This document shows positions 1 to 13,205 of a DNA stretch of 64,000 bases, in pieces (position 1 is the first letter of the stretch; each line of letters begins with the position of its first letter). Under the pieces are notes generated by a model. That model saw only the letters and a program-made list of their open reading frames with translations, made no database searches and was not told the DNA's origin. The stretch comes from Vanilla planifolia (Eukaryota > Streptophyta > Magnoliopsida > Asparagales > Orchidaceae), in NCBI GenBank assembly GCA_023846275.1, contig CM043875.1:7638626-7702625 (forward strand). The letters are read 5' to 3'. Position numbers and translations under genes: made by a program.

Positions 1-589
1 AAATCTGAACTCAATAAACGTAATTGATTAGATTTCTTAACATTTTTGAGAGATTTGATTGGTAGGTTTATGGATGCATGGGGTTTGCTATCCTTTCACA
101 ATCAAGAAGTATTCTAACTATTTTGTTGAAATCCTTCTTTCTATTTTGGGTCTTAGTTGATCTTTGCTTAAAATTTCTATATTATGTTCTTATGCCAGTG
201 ATTGTTCCCTTTCTCATAGTCTTTTGTTTGCAATGCTAAGGGCTCTTTGCTCCTTTTACATGTAGAGGGTCCATTCTACCATGCAAAAATTTCTTCTTTG
301 ACCATGTTCTCTATGCCTTTGTATTTCCAATATGTTTCTTGCCTAATATCCAACTTACAAAAACAGTTCATTATTATATAACTTTTTTATCCAAAACACT
401 TTTTTTTTAGGAGCTAACCATGAGGATGCAAATTGGTGACTATCATGAACATTACAATCTATTATTTTGAATGTTAGTATTAAACCTATCTTTTCCAAAG
501 TGTTACCTTCTTTGTGTCTTAATCCTAATAAAATTGTCATTTGGGTCATTCATTCCTTCTCGAGTTAAAAGTTATTTTCTTCTTTTCAG
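1..589. other. AT-rich sequence, no gene seen
   Basis: No host exon or RNA gene is recognisable. The stretch directly precedes a copia integrase relic in the same orientation and may hold the decayed upstream part of that element, but I could not recognise a domain in it. Confidence 0.4.
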
Positions 590-1330
590 TCTTTTGGTTT
601 TGAGTGTGAACTAGAAAGTGCTTCTTATCCTTCTAGTAAAAAGGTTACTCAATTTGATTTAGTTCATTTTTATATTTGGGATTCCTGTCGAGTGTAGTCT
701 CTTAATTATTCCTATTATTTTATCATATTTGTTAATACTTATTTTCAAGTTACATGGATTTATTTGTGGATACATCTTGGGTAGAGTAATATAATTTTCA
801 ATAATAAATGAAGTCCAATTTTTCATTACCATTAATGCTTTTGAGTTTATTCAATAAAATTATGCATAATCTCTTCATATTATCAGGTAATGTATCATAC
901 ATCTTGTCCTTATACATATCAGTATAATGGCATGGTTGAAATCATTAACACTTACTTGATAATTCTTGCACACTTCTAATTCAAATGCCTGTACCTCACA
1001 AGCATTGGGTTTGATTGCCCTAATCACCACTTATATTATCAATCAGATTCTTTCCTCTATTCTGGACTGTTTTTTCCCTTTAGATTGTTGTATCTTAGTA
1101 AACTTTTTTTCTTTGTTGTTATCAGAGTTTTTGGTTGTACCTTCTTTATTTTGTCTCTGTATCTTTGGTCTTTACAAATTATCTCTTTGAGTGGCTAAGT
1201 ACATCTTTCTTGGGATTCTTGTACTCATAAAGGACATCATAGTTATGATCTTAGTGTCATTTTTATACTTGTGGATATCATTTTTTTAAATTAACTCTAT
1301 ATTTTTTCAATGCAACATCCATTATATTCC
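590..1330 (+). mobile_element. Ty1/copia pol relic (integrase region)
   Basis: Plus-strand frames show, in order, pieces typical of copia integrase: a Cys-rich-to-core stretch (FDLVHFYIWDSCRV-like, near 650-705), the HTSCPYTYQ / NGMVE signature (about 897-940, family form QTSCAYTPQQNGVAER), a stretch like the family's W-x-EA-xx-TA-x-YLINRMP block, and a VFGCTFF motif (about 1130-1150) that in copia precedes the integrase C-terminal block. The copy is old and broken many times, with no identifiable LTR. The assignment to copia rather than gypsy rests on the order and wording of these motifs. Confidence 0.7.
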
Positions 1331-2734
1331 TTCACCTTTTTTTTAGATGTTATGGCCCCTTATATTTGTCCCTTCACTTTTTTTTAATATATTTTAGATG
1401 AATAAAAGAGATTATCTTATTATTGATTGCTGTTAAAATTGGACTACTTATCTTAGATACTTGATTGACTTTCTTAGTTTCAGATCCTCCACCGCTCCCT
1501 TTTAGCCTTTAATTACCTATAGCTTTATGAAAAATCAAATTGTTTTACATTACATATTTTGTAAGTGTCCATGTCTCTCTTTGTAAACTTAGCTTATTAT
1601 ACCTTTGCCACCTGCCTCTCATTTGTTTAGAGCCCAACATTTACTAATGTTAACAAGCAATGATTGTAGAAATGTTCATTCTCATTTTTTTAAGACACGA
1701 GAATTGGTATAAACACTTTAAGATCTCAATTCCTCAACTATGGTATTTCTTGTCATAAAGCTACTTAATCTATGACTTTCACCCGATGTATTATCTCTAT
1801 GTAATTCTAACCGATTTATGCGTGGTTTTATGGTTGCTCTTAGCTCTTGCATTAAATTAGCTTGTTCTAGAATCATATGTTGTATTACTGGTCAATTGGT
1901 AGCTGGGTTGATGAAGAATCGGATTTCTATGTTGTCTTCTCAATTTAGTGGTAACAAACTATTAAGTTCGAAACAAATTTCTTAATTTGGATTATAAAAA
2001 AACAAAAACCAAACTTTGATAATAACATAACATACAAATTTTAGAAATATTTTAGCAACATGTTTGAAAACAAAAGTTTTTGTTTGTTTGTTTTTTTCAT
2101 GCAATAACTTATAACAATTAGCAACACATGTATAAAATTAAAAGATTTTTGTTTAACTAGAAATTAAAATTATGCAAGTTCTTATAACTAATTATGTTAT
2201 GATACTAAGTTGATATATAATGAAATTGCTAAGACATATCTTTAGCTTATAGACAATAAGAAAACTGTTTATGTTTAAGTAATATATTCAAAAAATGGTT
2301 TACTCAAGATGTTATAGATTTAGAATTAAAAAATCATAGAATCATCAAGTAAATAAAACCTTCCTTAGAAGCTAAGAATTTATACAAATTTTTTAACATG
2401 AGGGATCACAATCAACAAAAAGATAGCGGTTTAACTAACTATACCCAATGTAACTCAAGTTAGTGGTGAAGTGATAAGATACGCACAATTTGAGTTTTTA
2501 TATTATAAACAAAATAAATAACATATTTATTTACATAAGTTAGTGAATTGGATATGATGAGTAATTCCTCTTGTAAGAAAAAATAAAAAATAGTAGAGTT
2601 AAGCACTAGTGATTTAGTGTTTTTGTGGTTGTTGGATAATGGGTTGAGATCTTCAACTTTGAGTTTCTCGCTCATCTTCCTTATGTTCAGAATCACATAA
2701 TCAGATGATTACTTACAATATCTTTCGTATCAAG
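1331..2734. other. AT-rich sequence, no gene seen
   Basis: No coding exon can be supported. It probably contains further decayed copia sequence, but the motifs are too eroded to name. Confidence 0.35.
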
Positions 2735-3770
2735 TAAATTTTGGTAGCAATACTTTGTTACTTTATTAAAAAGTTTATGTCTTACAACATGGTGAGTATC
2801 TTTATTTATAGAACCTTTAAGAGATATTACAATAATTTGCTAAAACTAAGAATATAAAATGATATTTATAAATATTAAGATGTACAATTTAGAATTCTAA
2901 AGAACATCTTAAGAATTTTAAAATCATTATAAATTACAAAAAAATATAGTTTCAATTCTGTCAAAAAACGCCTTTAAAGAATTGTCAAATTAAATGCAAT
3001 AAACAGTTCCTAAACAACTTGTGCATTTTGGGCGATGGTAAGGCTTGTGGCAAGGTGGTGCACGGTGTAATCGGGGAAGCACTGTGGAGAGGTGCAGCGA
3101 TGCTTTAGTGACTGGATGTCACGGGTCGGCAGGTTGGCGTGGGTTTGCGGGTTGACTCGGGTCAATAAGACTGTGGGTTTGCAGGCACGGGTCGGCAGGT
3201 TGGCGTGGGTTTGCGGGTTGACTCGGGTCAATAAGACTGTGTGGGTTTGCAGGCATGGTTCAATGCGAGTTTGTGGTTTGACGCATGTTGTAGGTTAGCA
3301 ATAATGGATCGAGGGTTGGCGTATGTTTGCAGGTCAGCAGCATATGTCAAGCAGACAGAGTGGGCCATGCGGGTTGAGCAAGAGGACAATGGAGATGGAT
3401 GCTAGAGGATAGTTGCAGAAACAATTTCAAAGCTTAATTTAAGTCAACTTTAAGTCATTTTTTTTATCAAATTTTGTATTGACAATAGTTTGAGACTACT
3501 GTAGAAATTGCCTAGACTAAATTTAAAATTAAAAATATTTAAAAAATTATCAATTAACTTTCAAATGATTCAAAATAAGTATTGATGCAAATAACCTAGC
3601 GAATAAAAATACTGATAAACAAGGGTCAGCTATAATCGACCCCTCTCTCTCTCTCTCAACAGTAGTGATAGTGGACATTAATAAGATGCAGAGGAGCCAA
3701 TCCTAGCATGATTTTGTCTGAATAAAACTGTAACACCTCCAAGTGGACTCTCTGTGTGATGTGTGAAACA
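2735..3770. repeat. Dispersed ~1-kb repeat, copy A (LTR-like, unclassified)
   Basis: Reads as a diverged duplicate of 16508-17490 in the same orientation. Shared landmarks in order: a TTTGTTACTT block followed by a 'cttatttatag'-type block, a GC-richer core with many 'gggtt' words, the word 'aacaagggtca', then 'gaggagccaatcctagc' and 'ctccaa' near the right end. The GC-richer core carries a 66-bp tandem duplication in this copy only. Length and composition suggest an LTR or part of a non-autonomous retroelement, but no TG/CA ends or target duplication could be fixed. Confidence 0.6.
3121..3254. repeat. 66-bp tandem duplication, two units
   Basis: Unit 1 is 3121-3186 and unit 2 is 3187-3254. 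They are essentially identical, both starting acgggtcggcaggttggcgt; unit 2 has two extra bases (gt) near its end. Near-identity implies a recent duplication inside an old repeat. Confidence 0.9.
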
Positions 3771-6700
3771 CTAATGTGTTAATACATTAGTTTAAATCAT
3801 ATTGTATTATCTTTTTTGTTCTAGTTCAAGTTTCTCTTCCTATGCATATCGTATTGGACTCTAAGGCTATTTTGAAAGTTATAGATATGCAAATTTCTAT
3901 GTTCAATCTAATTTTTTTGTTGTATATTATATGTAAAATAATTAACAAACAATATCTAATGGTGGTGTAACTTATGTGTTTTTTGTTTTAAAATGTTTAC
4001 CTATATTCACCACTTAAATTGTTCAATTATTTTTAGATTTCATATTGTAGATTGTAGACATATCTAAAATGTATTCTTTGACTTTTCAAATGTAAATTCT
4101 CACCTAGTTTTTCTTTTTTTTATATATTTGACATCAGAGGTTGTCTATTTCTTATAGTTTTTTGTTCTAAGACTTCTACCATTTTGATATTATTGTTGTG
4201 GCTATCTTACCTATTTTTCTTAGGTTTAGTGTTATATCATCTATTTTTTATGGTTTAAAAGACTTTTTTTTTTAATAAAATCATGATGTTATCATTTCAA
4301 AAATATTTGCATGCTCAAATTTGAAATTCATTTAAAACATAACGAAGGCATTAAGACCTATATCTTTTTCATAGAAAAATTTCAATAGAAGCACTTAATA
4401 TATTTTAACATTGTTTAAAACATATTGCTTATACAATGATAAAAGAGAAGTTAAACATGTCCAAACAAAGTGTTATAGAAAAAGCCAATATGTCTAGATT
4501 AAGCAAGATATCTAACTAACACAACTCATACAAATGATAATATGAGTAATAACTAAGCTAGGTGTTTTTGATGGTATCTTTCATTGCTCTTTAGTACTCC
4601 TATATTAGGTCTCATCGTGATTTGAAAGTATCGATTTAATTGGCTTAGTGATAAAATCATCTACAAATATATAAAGTAATATAAAACTTTGGCTATGCTG
4701 CATGCTATGTTAATATCTTAAAAGTAATATAAAGTAGCATGTGAATAAGTAAGATAAATGAAATACTAATTTTTATATAAAATATTTTATATCCTTTTTT
4801 TTTTTTACTTTTTCTTAGATTTGGGTTAATGTAAGATATTTTTTATAATAAATTAGGCTCATTTGTTGGAACATGGCATTTTGAGTACAGAGTTTTAATG
4901 TAATAGCTCATTTGATTTATCTCTAATATACATTTTTTTTAAATAATAATTTATCACTTTGAACAATTATTTATTTTTTATGTTTTAAATCACATATTTC
5001 CTTTACTAAACCTTTGTTTTTTTATTATGTTCTTTTTCTATTTCCAACTTTTTATATTTTCTAATGTTTTTTTTGTAATTATCATCACAAATTTCATTGT
5101 TATATAATATGTTTAACAATTTAGATAACTATAATAAAAACCTATTCTCATATGTGACAAATCTTATGTCAAATCAAACATTAGTAACATATCAAGAAAA
5201 TATAAAAATCATTTATCCTTAAGTTGATTGATCTAATATTTTTCCTAATGGGATTATTGAGTTTCAAACAACATTATTATCAATCAGATATAGGCCACCC
5301 TATCATTTTTTTAATTGTTGTGATTGCTTCCTTTAAGTTCTTTGTCGTGACTTATCCTTGCAATATTCCAAAAAAGTCCCCACTATCGCATCCCTTCTCT
5401 CTCTTATACTTTCTTGTTCCCCCTTGGCATTTCCAACCCTTTATTTCCCTTCAAATGATAGTGCCCTTCTAAAGCAAACCTACTCTCATCCCCACCCCTT
5501 GGAATATGATGGTTTGCTCTCAATGTGGTCACCAATAATTGGGTTCCCTTTGCCAATTTTTGCATTAAGAGTTTAGAAAAAAAATGATTTTAGAAACTTA
5601 TTTAAAATTTTATTTAAATTAAATTAAGGTAAATCTGATATTCATTTTATTTTTCAATCTTTTTAAATTAAAAAAATTACTAACTAATTTTATTTTAATC
5701 TATTTAACAAGTTACATTTGTCAACCAAATTTTATAACTCAATGACAATAATTAGTATTTTTAATAATTTTATATATTTAAAATCCTTAAAAATGTTTAT
5801 TTAATTTTTTTTTGATTTTTCATTAAGTTCTTTTGCAATCCTTTTGTTATTATTCAAAACTTGTAATTAATTTTTTATAAATCTAAATCATTAATTTTAA
5901 ATTTAAAAAAATTAAAATTTTTATCATCCATGTGTTATTTTCTTCTAAATAATTTGTATATATTTATATGTTTTTTCATTAAGTATTTTTACAATGCTTT
6001 TGTTATGTTTCAAAACTTGTAATTAATTTTTTATAAACCTGTCAAATCATTTGTTTTAAATTTAAAAAAATTCAAATTTTTATCATCCATGTGTCATTTT
6101 CTTTTGAATAATTTGTATATTAAATTTATTAGTTTATTTTTCTCTTTTGAGATGTTATTCATCTTTTTTATGATTTATGATTTTTTTAAAAAAATTAAAA
6201 TAAACTTTAGAAAAATCTAAAAAATTTCAAAAACTCAAAAAAATATTAATAAAGTTTATTAAATATGTTTTAAATAATATTAAAATTTATTAAATATGTT
6301 TGTTGAGATTTTTTAAAAAATGTAAAGTTTTTAAAATGATTTTTGCTATATTTTTAAATGAATTTCAAATTTAAGCATATAAAAAAAAATTTAAATGATA
6401 ATGTTTTGGTTTTATTTAAAAAATATATTTAAAACTAAGAAAAGAAAAAAAAAAAAAAAAAATTACATGACACTAAATCCAAAAAAGATTAGCATAGTCT
6501 CACAACATGAGACATGGACAACGAGTAACAAAACATGCAATATGACTAATTCTATCTAAACTAGATCCAACTCTAGAACAACTCAAAATGTCTCACAAGA
6601 GCACTCTTAAGCTAGGGAAATCTTAACTAACATCGTACCTTTGCTTTATCTAAATCTCTAAAATGATATCAATCGTCTTGAGCACTCTTCCACCTTGTCT

Positions 6701-7149
6701 CAAGGTTTTCTCCTATAGGTGCTCACAAGCCTTGCTTTTGCTTACAATATCATCCCAAAATCTTCTAGAGGTTGTATTTCAACTCTCCTCTTGTTCTCTT
6801 TTCATACATTTCCCATCCCACTCTATGTATTTGATGAAGCATCAACATTGACGAAGGCTCATGAAGGAGAGTTTATACATCTTTTTAAATAACAAAAGGA
6901 TTTTAATAAATTAAAAGACAATTTTACTCCTAGAATATTTCTAAAAATTAAAATCCATATATATTTCTTGTGCAAGGCTTTTCTTAATATTATGTTCAAA
7001 ACATCAATTTCGCTAGTACATATTTTAAGATGTGTTGAAACTCATCGATTTTTCAATACCAGTATCACACTTAAATACCTGAATAATTTATGACTTAGTG
7101 TTCGAGCTACTATAGAGATTGTCTTTATGAAACAACAATTAGAATTTCT
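3771..7149. other. AT-rich intergenic sequence
   Basis: No gene or recognisable element motif is seen except the 156-bp tandem duplication listed separately and a poly(A) run near 6445-6462. Short open frames here are low-complexity chance frames. Confidence 0.5.
5815..6125. repeat. 156-bp tandem duplication, two diverged units
   Basis: The block beginning 'ttttcattaag' at about 5817 recurs at about 5973. Both copies continue through 'caaaacttgtaattaatttt', 'aatttttatcatccatgtgt' and 'aataatttgtatat'. The period is 156 bp and the copies differ by scattered substitutions. Confidence 0.85.
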
Positions 7150-8934
7150 TGCTTAAGGGTAGACACAAAATCATGTTTGCAAGTTAAGAACCATTTATGG
7201 CTTGTAAACACTCCTACAACTTGGTTTGAAAAAATTTAGCTAAATTATTATTGCCTTTTGGATTTTGTAGCTTCTAAGTTATCATATCATTTTTATCAAG
7301 AAAACATATGTATCGTTCTTGTTATCTCCATTGATGATATTCTCCTTCCTTGGAGAATATCATCAATAAATGTTTAGTAAACTTGGTAGTTGTTTGGAGG
7401 ATCAAGAAATAAATGTTAGTTGTTTGATGAAATGTTGAAATTAAATAGTCATTGCTTATATAGTAATGTTTAGTAAACTTGATAATTGGAGCTTTAATTC
7501 TATTTTCTTTTAGAAATTTCTATTGAGATATTTTTTCAATATTAATATATTTAAATATTTATTTAGGATCTTTTTATTTATAAAAAAGAAATATAATATT
7601 TTAGATAGTTGGATATTTGAATTTAAATTTGATATGATAAATTTGAGAAATATATTAATTTAATATATTTTTTTTATAAAATATGTCTAAGTCATTCATA
7701 GTTTTCACATTATATATAACAACCATGAAAATGATGAGATAATGTGAACCTTTTGTTGATTTGGAAAAGTTTTCTTCATCAAAATTTTCAACAATTTGGA
7801 GTTTTCTTTTGGTGCTTAGTTTTATCTTGGCATTATCTTCATTACATATTGTCATCTTCCTCTTTTGATGAAGAAGATCTCTAGTGAGTCACATGTTTAG
7901 ATATTTTCTCTCTTTAATAAATTTATTTGATTAGAGAAAAATATGAAAGACTTTGTTAGTAGTACAAATTTTGGCTTTGAAATTTAGGAAAGATTGCTCT
8001 TTGCTCTTTATTTTGTACATAATTCTTTTGATTTTTTTATCAATAGAATATCTTTCTCCCCTTCCCTGAAAGGATGGCTTGCGAGTGAATGACACAAAAT
8101 CTTGTATTTTTTTTTTATTTATATTGGTTATTATAATGTGAATCATCACATCTAATTTTGTTGGTGTTTCCATAAAAAACATGCTACTCATCACATATGG
8201 TAGGATGTCAGTTATAATGAGGTATGAGATTATGAAATTTGATTGTTTAAAGAATTTTGAGTCTTAGAAAACCAAGAGGTTTATTTGTTCAATAAAGTGT
8301 TTCGAAAGTACTCAAGAGGAAATAAAACATACTAAAAAATCATGAGTGAGTTGTAAAAGGAGGAAATGAATGAAAAAACATTTTTAGTTATTTAGCTTTG
8401 TTTGATAGATGTTATGATAGATGCTTTAAAGAAAACTATTCTATAAGATTATGTCATAAATTGAAATCTTTATAAACAACTAAGTATATCTCTGACAAGT
8501 ATTAGAGAACATTAATGTAGATTAGTTATAATATAAGTTAAAATTTTTATTCATGACCAAGAAATTCTCTAATGAATCTTATGTTAAATAAAGATATATT
8601 TATTATTCATGTAAGAAAATATGGATATTAAGTCTTACCTATATGTGTTCAATTATATCATTAGAGATATGAGAAATTTTGATACAAAAATATCTTATGA
8701 AGATATTTCTTTATTGTTTTCATCTCTTTATTTACATTTTATAATTCTTTTAGCAACTAAATTTTATGTTAGAGATATTAGAAATTTAAAAAATGCAAAA
8801 AGTTCACTTGATAAAAGATATGATTTCAAAGTCTGAGGAAAACATTAGTTTATAGATATAAAGATTGGGTGTAAATAAGAGACTTATCAAAAGAAATTCA
8901 ATGCAAATTCTAGTATAAATAAGTCTTATAAAAA

Positions 8935-9024
<90 letters not shown>

Positions 9025-10560
9025 TTTATTATAAAAAAGATATATTATAAAAGATTGTAGGATTTTGAAAAGAATAAGCAACAAACCAAAGACAACTAGA
9101 GCAACTCAACAAATACAACTTATTAAGATCAATAGATCATAGATTTGGCTTGTACGTTCTATATGATTTCTCATATGAATTTGTATTCATTTTATGAGTC
9201 ATATGATGATACTTGTTTTTACATGTGAAATAAATATAATACAAGATAATTGGTCTTGGCACATTACAGTTGAAATGCATGATGACATGAATAAAATATT
9301 AACTATTGTTTTTAATATGTCATTTTTTTAGAAAAAATCTTGTATCTTGTAGCCCTCTTTTATTATGATGAATATAAAATTTTAGATGTTGAGATCCTTC
9401 AAGTTACGAAATGTGCATTGTTGTCCTAAAGGCTAAAAGAGTTGGTGAACTTTGTCTTTTAAGGCATTTTATTGATAATGTCACAAATCATCACGTCTAA
9501 TTAATTGTATGGATAGCTATTTCAATTTTATCTTTGGTTAATATAAGAAAGCATCATAATTTGGATAAGCACAAATTTGATTTTTAAATTGCAGTTGAAG
9601 ATTGGTGAACATTGTGAGACACATTAAGATAAAGACTTAAAAATAGCATAGTGATGGATATTAACATGATTTGTCAATTTTATTATCAAGTCATACCATA
9701 ACAACATTTAGAGCGAAAAGATAATCAATTTTGAAGTACAAAAGTTCTATTGACAGAACACTTAATTTATGAATTGTTTTATGTTAAAATGGAGCAAACA
9801 TGCTTAAGAGGTCTTTCATGGGTACTAAGTGTAGTAGACAAGCCCTTGATAAGCCTCTTAGGCTTTGAGAGAATGATTACTTGGGTTAAAAGGAGTCAAA
9901 GAAGAAATTTTTTTTGGATATAATTGCAATATTGAGTTAAAAAGAGAACTATTTAAATATTTTTTTTAATATCAACATATCTGAATTTTAGATTTAAGAT
10001 ATTATTTGTTTGAAAAAATAAATAAAATATTTTAAATATTTTTATATTTGAATATGATATAATAAACTTAAAAGATATATTTATCTAATATATTTTTTTT
10101 ATGAAATTTATCTAAGTTATTTATAGTTTTCATATTTATAAATAACAACCATAAAACGATAAGAGTTTTAGCATGAATTGTGATCTTTCATTTGTTTGGA
10201 CAAGTTCTTCATTCCATTACTTCTCTTTAAAGAATTTGTTTAATTAGAAAAATATTTAGAGGGCTTTCTTAGTGTTTCTATTTCAAGATTTGAGAAAAAA
10301 TAATTTCTATCATCCATTTGATATAAAACAATTACGGAATCATAATTAGTGAAATATGTTTCTTCTTTCTTATGGACGTAGGTCTAATTTTTTGCCAATT
10401 CACATAAATTTCTTGTATTCTCTTTTTATTTTTGTATTTATAGGTTTCTATTTTGTTGATAGCCTCCTCATTTGATATTATTGGCGCTTCTTTGCGAACG
10501 CATCACTTGTAGCATTCCTTCTGTATCATTTGAATTGATCCTTGTATCATACAAATGATA
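7150..10560 (+). mobile_element. Ty1/copia relic with two LTR-like repeats
   Basis: About 7150-7330 resembles the copia reverse-transcriptase block (family form LYGLKQ-x-P-x-AWF ... VYVDDIL; here VISIDDILL). Two diverged direct repeats follow, about 7480-8200 and 9930-10560. They share 'taacaaccat', 'ttgtttggac'-like and 'cttgtatt' blocks. The second carries 'ggacgtaggt ... cacataaattt', a stretch typical of copia LTR tails. The copy is old and broken many times. LTR ends are approximate. Confidence 0.6.
8935..9020. repeat. Compound (GT)n(AT)n microsatellite
   Basis: A run of GT dinucleotides (8935-8954) passes directly into an uninterrupted AT run (8955-9020). Confidence 0.97.
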
Positions 10561-10790
10561 TTGCATTCCTTCTCTATGATCAAATAAAATATAACCTCTT
10601 TAGACCTATAGTTCACATTTTGACACAAAGATTGTTAATCTATTTTGAATCTACTAAGAATCTTTGCTTTTAAGTAGTGAATCATTTCATTGTTCCCATC
10701 TTTAGATAAACAATTCCTTTTTCTTATATAAAACAATTTTCAAGTTCCTCTTCTTTAATCAACACAAGCTTTCACTTATTACATCCTTTT

Positions 10791-10823
<33 letters not shown>

Positions 10824-11741
10824 TATGATGATTTATGTATAATAAGTTAGGCAAAAACAAGAATTGAAATCCCACTTTATGACTTCATGGTGATTGTTTT
10901 ATTGAAGAAACATTACTATATGATTTTTAAATTTTTTATTTGTTAAATAATGACATAAATTCATTTTTGTTTTCCAAAATAAAAAGATGTTTGGATAATG
11001 CATACAATAATCTATCTCAATTTTATGATTAGTTGTATTTTGATTTTGAGAATTATTGTTGTTATCTTTTATATTTTTATTAATTAAATAATGAAGAATT
11101 AACTCAATTCATGTATAAAAAGAAAAAAATTAAGATTTAGATAATATCAATATTAATTATATTTCATGAAAGATTTAGTGTGTATAATTTTAAAAATTAA
11201 TTTAACTATTTAAAGTTCTAAATATTTCAAAAGCAGGAGCTCTTTGGATGATTTTTAATACCATAATCAGATTCAATATTTTATTCGTCTTTTTATTCAC
11301 TTTGCTACAAAGCTTCTAATCACTTATTCTTCCTAAAGACACTAATGTTTCATGCTCATATTTTATATTTAATTTAATTTATATTATTGATTTTATTATT
11401 TATATGATAGTTAAAAATATTATTATCAAATTTTGAATAAACATACTGCACATCTATACTTTAGTTTGCATATTTAAATCTTACATAACAATATTACTAA
11501 CTCAAATAATTCACAAGTGCTTTGTTTTCTAAAACAACTTTTATAAAAAGATATTTAATTAAAATTAATTATCGAACAATTTAAAATAGATATTTATAAG
11601 ATAAAAATTAAAAAAGGAAAAATCAAAAGACCTAAACGTCTAAAATATGTATTTAGAGATTTATATAATTTTTTAAGATAAATAAATAGAAAAATATTTT
11701 TTAAAGAAAAAAAAAACCATCCCAAGCTTTCTCTTTCTATT
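10561..11741. other. AT-rich intergenic sequence with poly(A) run
   Basis: No gene is seen. Contains a roughly 30-base poly(A) run at 10792-10821. Confidence 0.5.
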
Positions 11742-11970
11742 CACGTGGCTAACACATCAGAACATTTTGGGCCAGCGAAGCTACGCAGCTACCGACGATT
11801 TAATAAAACGGAATTCTTAATTACTAATCCAGCGAAGCTACGCAGCATAACACAGTGGGGATTAAAGACGAATTAATAATTAATCATTTTTAAACGAGGG
11901 CATTCATGTCATTCGACGTACACCACAAAACCCTACCGTCTGTTTTTTTTTTTTCGATAAGAAACCCTAG
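11742..11970 (+). promoter_or_regulatory. Promoter-like island: G-box, 18-bp direct repeat, two telo-boxes
   Basis: Against AT-rich surroundings this block holds a CACGTG G-box (11742-11747), an exact 18-bp direct repeat ccagcgaagctacgcagc at 11772-11789 and 11829-11846, and two telo-box-like words, aaaccctac near 11928 and aaaccctag at 11962-11970. The last lies just before an ATG at 11978 that opens only a 25-codon frame. In plants telo-boxes cluster near transcription starts of housekeeping genes. It lies downstream of SMT2 and could be a promoter pointing toward it, a leftover promoter, or coincidence. Function is inferred only. Confidence 0.35.
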
Positions 11971-12089
11971 CTTTTCAATGCTCTCGAAAAAAAGGGGAAA
12001 AGATGGGAGCAGTTCACCCTCTTTCGATAAAACGAAACGAAAGGAGCCATTTTGAAATAGGAATTTGAATAAAAAACAGAACTTGCTTT

Positions 12090-13205
12090 CTACTTACTCC
12101 CGGACGACGAGGACGCCTTGTCCAGCTCGACTTCGGTCGGCTTCCTGCAGAGGATCATGTGCATGGGAGTGAAGATGCCGGTCTCGCCACCGCGGGTGAG
12201 ATGCCTCGCCGTTTCGTACAACATCTCGTGAACCTCAACGACCCCCTTTGGCGCGATGCGGAGCACCGTCATGATCGATACCAGTATGTGATTTCTCCAA
12301 TACGCGATTCGCCCCATCTTGAGCCGGCTCCACCACGGCCCCGCCGGTGGCAGCGCGAGATCTCTTTCCTCCACCACCTCGAAACCCACCTCCCGAGCCA
12401 CGGCAGCGATCTGGTCCTGCGCCCGTAGCCCCGGAAGGGCATCCCCCCTCTCGATCCCCTGTATCGTCTCCACGTGCCCAGGGTCCTCTGGACGGTACAG
12501 CCCGGTGGTGACCCATTCGTAGGAGACGTAGAGCCCGCCGGGCTTTAAAACCCGGTAGATCTCCCCGTAGACGTCCTCCAGCCGCGGAGCGTGGCAGGTG
12601 GCCTCGATGGAGTACGCTCCGTCGAAGCTCGAATCATCGAACGGCATCTGCAGGAAGTTCCCGCAGATCACCTCGCAGACGCCGTCGAGCCCCGCCTTGC
12701 GATTGTGGGCGCGCGCCCGACCAACCTGGTACTCGTTAATGGTAATCCCCACGACCCGGGAGCCCGACCGGGCGGCGATGGCCCGCATCGGACCGCCGAC
12801 GCCGCAACCCACATCGAGGATGCGTTGGCTCGTGGTGGCGCCGATGAGGTCCACGACGCGCTCCTCGTGTAGCCGGGTGGCGTCGCGGTGGGAACGACCG
12901 GGAACGGAAGGAGAGAAGTGGAAAGATTGACCCCAGCCCCATTCGTAGATGTCGGTGACGAGGTTGTAGAAGGTATCGACCAAATCCGGGACCTTTTCGG
13001 AGGATTCCACCGTCTCCTTGGGTCGCCGGAAGAAGGACCAGTACTGCTTGTAATTGTCCTGAACCTTGTCCCTTGAGATGGATCCCATCTTCAGATCCAC
13101 GGCGCGCTTGCCCTTTACCTCGGCGGCGCCCATCACCCACACGAACCAGTAGAGGACGCCGGCGGCAACAACTGCCGTCCAACATAGCAACGCCACCGTC
13201 TCCAT
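12090..13205 (-). CDS. SMT2: 24-methylenesterol C-methyltransferase (sterol methyltransferase 2 type)
   Basis: Transfers a methyl group from S-adenosylmethionine to the side chain of 24-methylenelophenol, the second C24 methylation that commits sterols to 24-ethyl products such as sitosterol; acts at the ER membrane. The 371-residue frame is intact and intronless, as in known plant SMT2 genes. Visible parts: one N-terminal membrane segment (about residues 8-26), the YEWGWGQSFHF sterol motif (87-97), the SAM-binding LDVGCGVGGPMR motif (130-141), the YSIEATCHAP motif (198-207), and a C-terminal sterol-methyltransferase domain ending near 355, followed by a Ser-rich tail. The open frame continues 73 codons upstream without another ATG, so METVALL at 13205 is the first Met. 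The SMT2 rather than SMT1 call rests on the hydrophobic N-terminus and overall wording. A weak TATA-like CATAATAAAG lies about 70 bases upstream. GC is far higher than in the flanks. Confidence 0.95.
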   Translation of the reverse strand: METVALLCWTAVVAAGVLYWFVWVMGAAEVKGKRAVDLKMGSISRDKVQDNYKQYWSFFRRPKETVESSEKVPDLVDTFYNLVTDIYEWGWGQSFHFSPSVPGRSHRDATRLHEERVVDLIGATTSQRILDVGCGVGGPMRAIAARSGSRVVGITINEYQVGRARAHNRKAGLDGVCEVICGNFLQMPFDDSSFDGAYSIEATCHAPRLEDVYGEIYRVLKPGGLYVSYEWVTTGLYRPEDPGHVETIQGIERGDALPGLRAQDQIAAVAREVGFEVVEERDLALPPAGPWWSRLKMGRIAYWRNHILVSIMTVLRIAPKGVVEVHEMLYETARHLTRGGETGIFTPMHMILCRKPTEVELDKASSSSGSK

